Positions 4,753-6,067 of a DNA stretch of 6,067 nt are shown piece by piece. The notes under the pieces are model-generated. The model was not told where the DNA came from and ran no database searches. It worked only from the letters and a program-made list of their open reading frames with translations. The stretch covers positions 1 to 6,067 of the forward strand of contig JADGNL010000117.1 of assembly GCA_017883495.1 (NCBI GenBank), read 5' to 3'. The stretch comes from Methanomicrobiales archaeon. Lineage in GTDB: Archaea > Halobacteriota > Methanomicrobia > Methanomicrobiales > Methanospirillaceae. The translations under genes were made by a program, and so were the position numbers. Every line of letters begins with the position of its first letter. Position 1 is the stretch's first letter.

Positions 4753-5532
4753 TCACTCCTCCGACTTCTTCGGTCGGAGTGCACCCATGAAGAGGCACTC
4801 GTCGGCTGCAATCCCCTCGACCCCGCTCCAGTCGCCGATCGGGAGGTCGAGGCCTCTGACCAGTGCGGCCGGGACTGCCTCGTCGGCCTCGCCCATAACG
4901 AGCTCGGCGGCCGAGACGACGTTGTCGGCGACCGCCCGCTTGGTCACCCGGAGCACTCGGCCGTAAAGATCGGTCCGTCCCCGCTCGTCGATAACGGCCT
5001 GGATTCCCGCACAGCCGATCGCGACGCCCGAGCAGCCAAGCCGCATCGCGTGGGTTCGGGAGTCGGCCACGATGACCCCGACTCGGGTGCCGGCGCGTGC
5101 CTCGAGTTCGGACCTGAGCCGCATGGCGGAGTCGTCCGGGTCCCGCGGCAGGGGCGTAACGTACCCCGGCGGAGCGTTCGAGCCGTCGACCCCCGCGTTC
5201 GGCAGGAGCGTTCCATTCTTGAGGCAGAGCAGGAAACCGTCGATGCCGCCGACGACCTGATCGGATTCATCAAGGACCACCTGGGCGACCCGGGGGTCGA
5301 GGGCGTACCTGCGGCCGAGCGCGTCGGCCTCGGACGAGGGCGTGATCTGGTCGAGCGGGATCACGCTCCCCTCAACCGTCGCAACGGCGGTCTCGGCGAC
5401 GACGACCACGTCCCCGTCCCGGAATGCTCCCGCATCGGTCCGGGCGACCGCGTCGAGGAGCGCACCCGCCAGGTCGTCTCCGGGGACAAGGATCGGCGTG
5501 CCGAGTGCATAGACCGCGAAGGCGGTGGTCAT
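4753..5532 (-). CDS. cofE: Coenzyme F420-0:L-glutamate ligase (CofE-like)
   Basis: CofE adds glutamates to F420-0 in a GTP-dependent reaction, making the polyglutamate tail of coenzyme F420, the hydride carrier of methanogens. The 259 residues span the family: PGDD (17-20), GDVVVVAETAVATVEG (40-55), the signature NAGVDGSN (112-119), LPRDPDDSA (128-136), VGVIVADSRTHAMRLG (151-166), GVAIGCAGI (169-177), DERGRTDLYGR (182-192) and SAAELVMGE (207-215). Two positions differ from the textbook CofE pattern: DSRTxxxR replaces D-T-x-G-R-x-x-R, and AETAVATVEG replaces the Lys-containing xxKIVSKxEG. I believe a methanogen clade shares these, so it is probably a true but divergent CofE. The start ATGA overlaps the upstream folP stop by 4 nt, implying translational coupling. 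No strong ribosome site is seen. Confidence 0.87.
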   Translation of the reverse strand: MTTAFAVYALGTPILVPGDDLAGALLDAVARTDAGAFRDGDVVVVAETAVATVEGSVIPLDQITPSSEADALGRRYALDPRVAQVVLDESDQVVGGIDGFLLCLKNGTLLPNAGVDGSNAPPGYVTPLPRDPDDSAMRLRSELEARAGTRVGVIVADSRTHAMRLGCSGVAIGCAGIQAVIDERGRTDLYGRVLRVTKRAVADNVVSAAELVMGEADEAVPAALVRGLDLPIGDWSGVEGIAADECLFMGALRPKKSEE

Positions 5533-6067
5533 GGGCAGGCCCCCAGTCGCTCACGCACCCGGAGCAGGTCCGCGGTCTCGGCGACATCGTGCGTGCGCAC
5601 GAGGTGCGCCCCTTTCGCGAGCAGCGACGCCGTGACGGCAAGCGAGGCCGCGAGGCGTCCATCCGGGGGCCGTCCTGTCAGTTCTCCGAGGAACGTCTTG
5701 CGCGAGACCGCCGCGAGGATCGGATAGCCGAATGCCGTGAATCGATCGAACGCACAGCAGAGCGCCCAGTCGTGCTCGACCGTGCGGGCAGCAGTCCAGA
5801 GGCCGACCCCGGGGTCGAGGATCAGGCGCTCGACCCCGGCAGCCACGGCCCGGGCGACCACGAGAGCGAGCGCCTCGATGGTCGCATCGACTCCGCAGGC
5901 GTCACCAGGGGTCGAGAATGAGGCCATGCCGCAGGCGGCGAGGCCCGCCTCTCCAGCGCGAGCGGCGAGCGCCGCGTCGGCGAGGCCGCCGATGTCGTTG
6001 AGCATGTGGATATCGTGCGCGAGGCAGGTCTCCAGGACCGCGAGACGGGAGGTGTCGACCGAGACCA
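5529..6067 (-). CDS. folP: Dihydropteroate synthase family protein (N-terminus outside window)
   Basis: This pterin-binding TIM barrel of the DHPS family joins a hydroxymethyl-dihydropterin diphosphate to an aminobenzoate. In methanogens the product may feed tetrahydromethanopterin rather than folate (inference). The visible 178 residues plus stop are the C-terminal two thirds of a protein usually about 270 long. The frame is open to the right edge, where it reads VSVDTSR. ATG 6005 is therefore internal, not the start. Conserved DHPS motifs follow in order: VDT, MLNDIGGL, ILDPGVGLW, AVSRKTFLGELTGR and VRTHDV. The usual DPGxGFxK phosphate-loop text is altered to DPGVGLWTA. It is the first visible gene of the cluster and overlaps cofE by 4 nt. 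Confidence 0.87.
   Translation of the reverse strand, partial: VSVDTSRLAVLETCLAHDIHMLNDIGGLADAALAARAGEAGLAACGMASFSTPGDACGVDATIEALALVVARAVAAGVERLILDPGVGLWTAARTVEHDWALCCAFDRFTAFGYPILAAVSRKTFLGELTGRPPDGRLAASLAVTASLLAKGAHLVRTHDVAETADLLRVRERLGACP

Noticed and set aside
3332..4966. 544-codon plus-strand open frame
   Set aside because: It is antisense to the well-supported CbiA/CfbB gene and parts of its neighbours. The translation is Arg/Glu/Pro-rich with no motif, as expected from the opposite strand of a GC-rich gene.

Overview
The window looks like chromosomal DNA from a GC-rich methanogenic archaeon. A Methanomicrobiales member of the Methanoculleus type is my best guess. The reasons are a coenzyme F420 ligase next to a cobyrinate / Ni-sirohydrochlorin a,c-diamide synthase, a secreted cohesin-like surface protein with a Pro/Thr-rich tail, AT-rich TATA-like boxes upstream of genes, oligo-T terminators, and a tRNA with no encoded CCA. 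The genus is an inference from these genes and composition, not from an alignment.

Layout. Positions 1-491 (minus) hold the N-terminal part of a PiT-family phosphate/anion permease that runs off the left edge. A 426-bp divergent intergenic region follows (492-917) with promoter-like elements and two doubtful mini-ORFs. Positions 918-1949 (plus) encode a secreted protein: signal peptide, cohesin-like domain, long Pro/Thr/Ser linker and basic tail. It ends in a hairpin plus T-run terminator. Positions 1950-2513 contain no convincing protein gene, but carry a TATA box, inverted repeats and T-runs that could define a small minus-strand RNA. tRNA-Thr(GGU) lies at 2514-2585 (minus). From 2637 to the right edge there is a minus-strand cluster, in transcription order: dihydropteroate synthase (partial), CofE-like F420-0:glutamate ligase, CbiA/CfbB-type a,c-diamide synthase, and a xylose-isomerase-like TIM-barrel protein.

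How the genes fit together. The first three cluster genes are tightly packed (4-nt overlap, then a 2-nt gap). They belong to the pterin (tetrahydromethanopterin or folate), F420, and F430 or cobamide pathways, so the cluster is a methanogenesis-cofactor operon. The TIM-barrel gene follows after 57 bp, perhaps with its own promoter, and its substrate is unknown. No mobile element, CRISPR array or defence system is visible. The points most worth a second look are the TIM-barrel gene in the cofactor operon, residue changes in the PiT, CofE and DHPS motifs, the apparently near-leaderless surface-protein gene, and the possible structured RNA upstream of position 2430.
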